Source: JBHIBA01 sp046758845
Lineage (GTDB): Bacteria > UBA8248 > JACPRG01 > G963555815
Direction: 5' to 3'
DNA length: 7,223 nt
Assembly (NCBI GenBank): GCA_046758845.1
Contig: JBHIBA010000238.1
Location: 1 to 7,223, forward strand
In this document: piece after piece, positions 6,089 through 7,223 of the stretch
Numbering within the stretch: position 1 is the stretch's first letter
How the letters are laid out: each line of letters begins with the position of its first letter
Notes under the pieces: model-generated
The model's database searches: none
What the model was told of the DNA's origin: nothing
Seen by the model: the letters and a program-made list of their open reading frames with translations, nothing else
Program-made: the position numbers and the translations under genes

Positions 6089-6118
6089 GGGAGCGGGCGC
6101 TCCCTCCACGGGGAGCGC
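6089..6118. promoter_or_regulatory. Three-arm repeat with mutually exclusive stems
   Basis: GGGAGCG (6089-6095), CGCTCCC (6098-6104) and GGGAGCG (6111-6117) lie in a row. The middle arm can pair with either outer arm. The right-hand version extends to 8 bp (GCGCTCCC 6097-6104 with GGGAGCGC 6111-6118) and has a sensible 6-nt loop. The left-hand version has only a 2-nt loop and is strained as RNA. It could be an operator with repeated half-sites for a regulator acting on both divergent promoters. Confidence 0.4.
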
Positions 6119-6137
6119 TTGTCGATCCGCAGAGAAA

Positions 6138-6166
6138 ATGCTAACGTTTATTGTTTCAAACTTCAA
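6138..6166 (-). promoter_or_regulatory. Candidate promoter for the minus-strand cluster
   Basis: On the minus strand TTGAAG (6161-6166) and TAGCAT (6138-6143) are separated by 17 nt, each matching 4 of 6 bases of the sigma-70 consensus. This would give a leader of about 200 nt carrying the 6089-6118 and 5961-5979 structures. It is a weak match supported mainly by lying in the only AT-rich patch of the gap. Confidence 0.28.
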
Positions 6167-6179
6167 TAATTCCAATAAG
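6151..6179 (+). promoter_or_regulatory. Candidate promoter for the LLM gene
   Basis: TTGTTT (6151-6156) and AATAAG (6174-6179) are 17 nt apart, matching 3 and 4 of 6 consensus bases. The predicted leader to the GTG start is about 55 nt. It overlaps the minus-strand candidate, so the two would compete for polymerase if both are real. Low confidence. Confidence 0.25.
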
Positions 6180-6229
6180 AAGAGGTTTTTTCCGCATTCC
6201 CAATGGAACCGAGTGCCGGTCATTCGGTT

Positions 6230-6235
6230 GGAGGG
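6230..6235 (+). promoter_or_regulatory. Ribosome binding site fixing a GTG start
   Basis: GGAGGG lies 5 nt before GTG 6241 (8 nt before the alternative GTG 6244). No comparable site precedes the in-frame ATG at 6151, and the residues encoded between 6151 and 6240 are unlike the family, so the GTG is preferred. Confidence 0.75.
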
Positions 6236-6240
6236 ATTCA

Positions 6241-7203
6241 GTGGTGGTAAGCTTCGGGGCCTTTCTCCCCGCGTTCGGATATCCGGCCATCACGATGGAG
6301 TATTTGAAGGAGGCCGCCCAGGAAGCCGAGGCGCTCGGCTACGAGACTGTTCAGGTGGCCGACCATCCCATCTATACCGAGGGGCTCGCCGCTTTCGGCC
6401 AGAAAGGGATCTATGACCCCATCGTCACCCTCTCTCAGATAGCGGCCGTCACCCAGCGAATCAGGGTCGGCGCGGCCGTGCTCCTGGTCCCCCTTCGACA
6501 CCCCTTCATGTTGGCAAAATCCATCTCCACACTGGACCGGGCTTCAGGCGGCCGCGTGGACATGGGGGTGGGCGTCGGCGCTTACGAACCTGACTACCAT
6601 TCGACGGGAAATCCATTCAAAACCCGAGGGCGGGCTTACGACGAAAGTCTGGAGGTGATGGTCCGCCTGTGGACCGAGGACGAGGTGACCTATATTGGGG
6701 ATTTCTACCAGCTGGACAAAGTCACGCTCGAGCCGAAACCGGTCCAAAAACCCTATCCCGCTCTGTGGTTCGGAGGAGGGGTCCCGAAGACCTGGGAGCG
6801 CGCGGCGCGTTTTGGCGCGGGGTGGGGCCCCTGGGCGCCCAGCCTGGAACACATGACCGAGGGCATGGCGGCCATCCGGAAGAATGCCGGAGAGCTCGGC
6901 CGGGACATCTCGGATTTCCGATTCATCTGCGAGGCCTGGACGGCCATCGACCCGGACATGAAAAGGGCCGAAGAGGCCGTTCGTCCCGCGCTGGCCTATT
7001 TCCAGAAGCACCACGCCATGGACATCGGCATGGAATTCATGCACACCAACTCCTTCATCGGTCCCCCGGAAAAGATCGCGGACCGGATGCAGGAGTTCAT
7101 CGACATCGGCGTCAACGAGTTTCACTTCTCCTTCTGTCCGTGGGAACGCTGCCGGGAAGGAATTCGGTTGATGGCGGAGGAGGTGCTGCCCCGCTTCAGC
7201 TAA
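6241..7203 (+). CDS. LLM-class (luciferase-like) flavin/F420-dependent oxidoreductase
   Basis: A 320-residue TIM-barrel protein of the bacterial luciferase-like family, within the usual size range. The order of signatures is typical: SFGAFLPAFGYP at the N-terminus, the first helix and strand up to VADHP (39-43), then the core block from RVGAAVLLVPLRHPFMLAKS to LDRASGGRVDMGVGVG (75-113), the YDESLEVMVRLWTEDEVTYIGDFY region (133-156), LEPKPVQKPYPALWFGGG (163-180) and the C-terminal FIGPPEKIADRMQEFIDIGVNEFHF (272-296). Members use reduced FMN or F420 to oxygenate or reduce small substrates; the cofactor cannot be decided here. Start GTG 6241 follows a strong ribosome binding site. It is divergent from the CodA-like cluster, so shared control is plausible. 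Inference: it may carry out the redox or ring-opening step, as RutA (same superfamily) does in pyrimidine catabolism, but it is not recognisably RutA. Confidence 0.92.
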   Translation: MVVSFGAFLPAFGYPAITMEYLKEAAQEAEALGYETVQVADHPIYTEGLAAFGQKGIYDPIVTLSQIAAVTQRIRVGAAVLLVPLRHPFMLAKSISTLDRASGGRVDMGVGVGAYEPDYHSTGNPFKTRGRAYDESLEVMVRLWTEDEVTYIGDFYQLDKVTLEPKPVQKPYPALWFGGGVPKTWERAARFGAGWGPWAPSLEHMTEGMAAIRKNAGELGRDISDFRFICEAWTAIDPDMKRAEEAVRPALAYFQKHHAMDIGMEFMHTNSFIGPPEKIADRMQEFIDIGVNEFHFSFCPWERCREGIRLMAEEVLPRFS

Positions 7204-7223
7204 AGGGGGCCCGGGCGCCCACC

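Larger units (their letters stand above)
5935..6240. other. 306-bp divergent intergenic region
   Basis: This gap separates the first minus-strand gene from the plus-strand LLM gene and should hold the promoters for both. It contains a perfect hairpin near the minus-strand start (5961-5979), a three-arm GC-rich repeat (6089-6118) and an AT-rich patch (about 6131-6190) in an otherwise GC-rich window. I see no credible coding sequence in it, although the LLM reading frame is open back to 6151. Confidence 0.6.

Noticed and set aside
6151..6240. 30-residue N-terminal extension of the LLM protein from ATG 6151
   Set aside because: No ribosome binding site precedes it and the residues do not resemble the family; GTG 6241 has GGAGGG 5 nt upstream.
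7204..7223. GGGCCCGGGCGCCC-type symmetry after the LLM stop
   Set aside because: It is cut off by the window edge, and no T-run is visible to support a terminator call.

Overview
The window is GC-rich, densely coding bacterial DNA. It carries five co-directional genes on the minus strand and one divergent gene on the plus strand. All six encode enzymes of small-molecule catabolism, mainly hydrolysis and transamination of nitrogen compounds. Protein style and base composition suggest an uncultivated soil or sediment Gram-negative lineage, for example Rokubacteria, NC10, Tectomicrobia or a deltaproteobacterium. That placement is a guess: no rRNA or marker gene is present.

Layout from the right end. 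A luciferase-like (LLM) flavin/F420 oxidoreductase (6241-7203, +) is divergent from the minus-strand cluster across a 306-bp regulatory gap with an AT-rich patch and several hairpins. The minus-strand cluster reads in order: a CodA/AtzC-like amidohydrolase (5934-4630); a class-III PLP aminotransferase of the GSA / beta-amino-acid type (4633-3281, ATGA overlap with the previous gene); a 225-bp MITE-like insertion; a carboxylated-lysine amidohydrolase (3015-1750); a nitrilase-superfamily N-carbamoyl amidohydrolase (1706-861); and a carboxymuconolactone decarboxylase-like protein (661-245). The left 244 bases hold no supported gene, only three strong hairpins.

Working together (inference): an LLM oxidoreductase, a cytosine-deaminase-fold amidohydrolase, an N-carbamoyl amidase whose sequence resembles beta-ureidopropionase/D-carbamoylase, and an aminotransferase carrying the two arginines used by beta-phenylalanine aminotransferase to hold a beta-amino-acid carboxylate would suit stepwise breakdown of a cyclic ureide or pyrimidine-like compound. 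The scheme would be ring attack, removal of CO2 and ammonia from an N-carbamoyl beta-amino acid, then transamination to a semialdehyde. The exact substrate cannot be read from the sequence.

The most concrete new observation is the MITE-like element at 3034-3258. It has 17-bp terminal inverted repeats (15/17 identical), a perfect 8-bp target duplication, and two inverted copies of a hairpin unit inside. It has split what was once a 32-bp operon junction and landed on the Shine-Dalgarno of the downstream gene without destroying it. The second is the CodA-like enzyme, which keeps the metal ligands of cytosine deaminase but has isoleucine where the catalytic glutamate should be.
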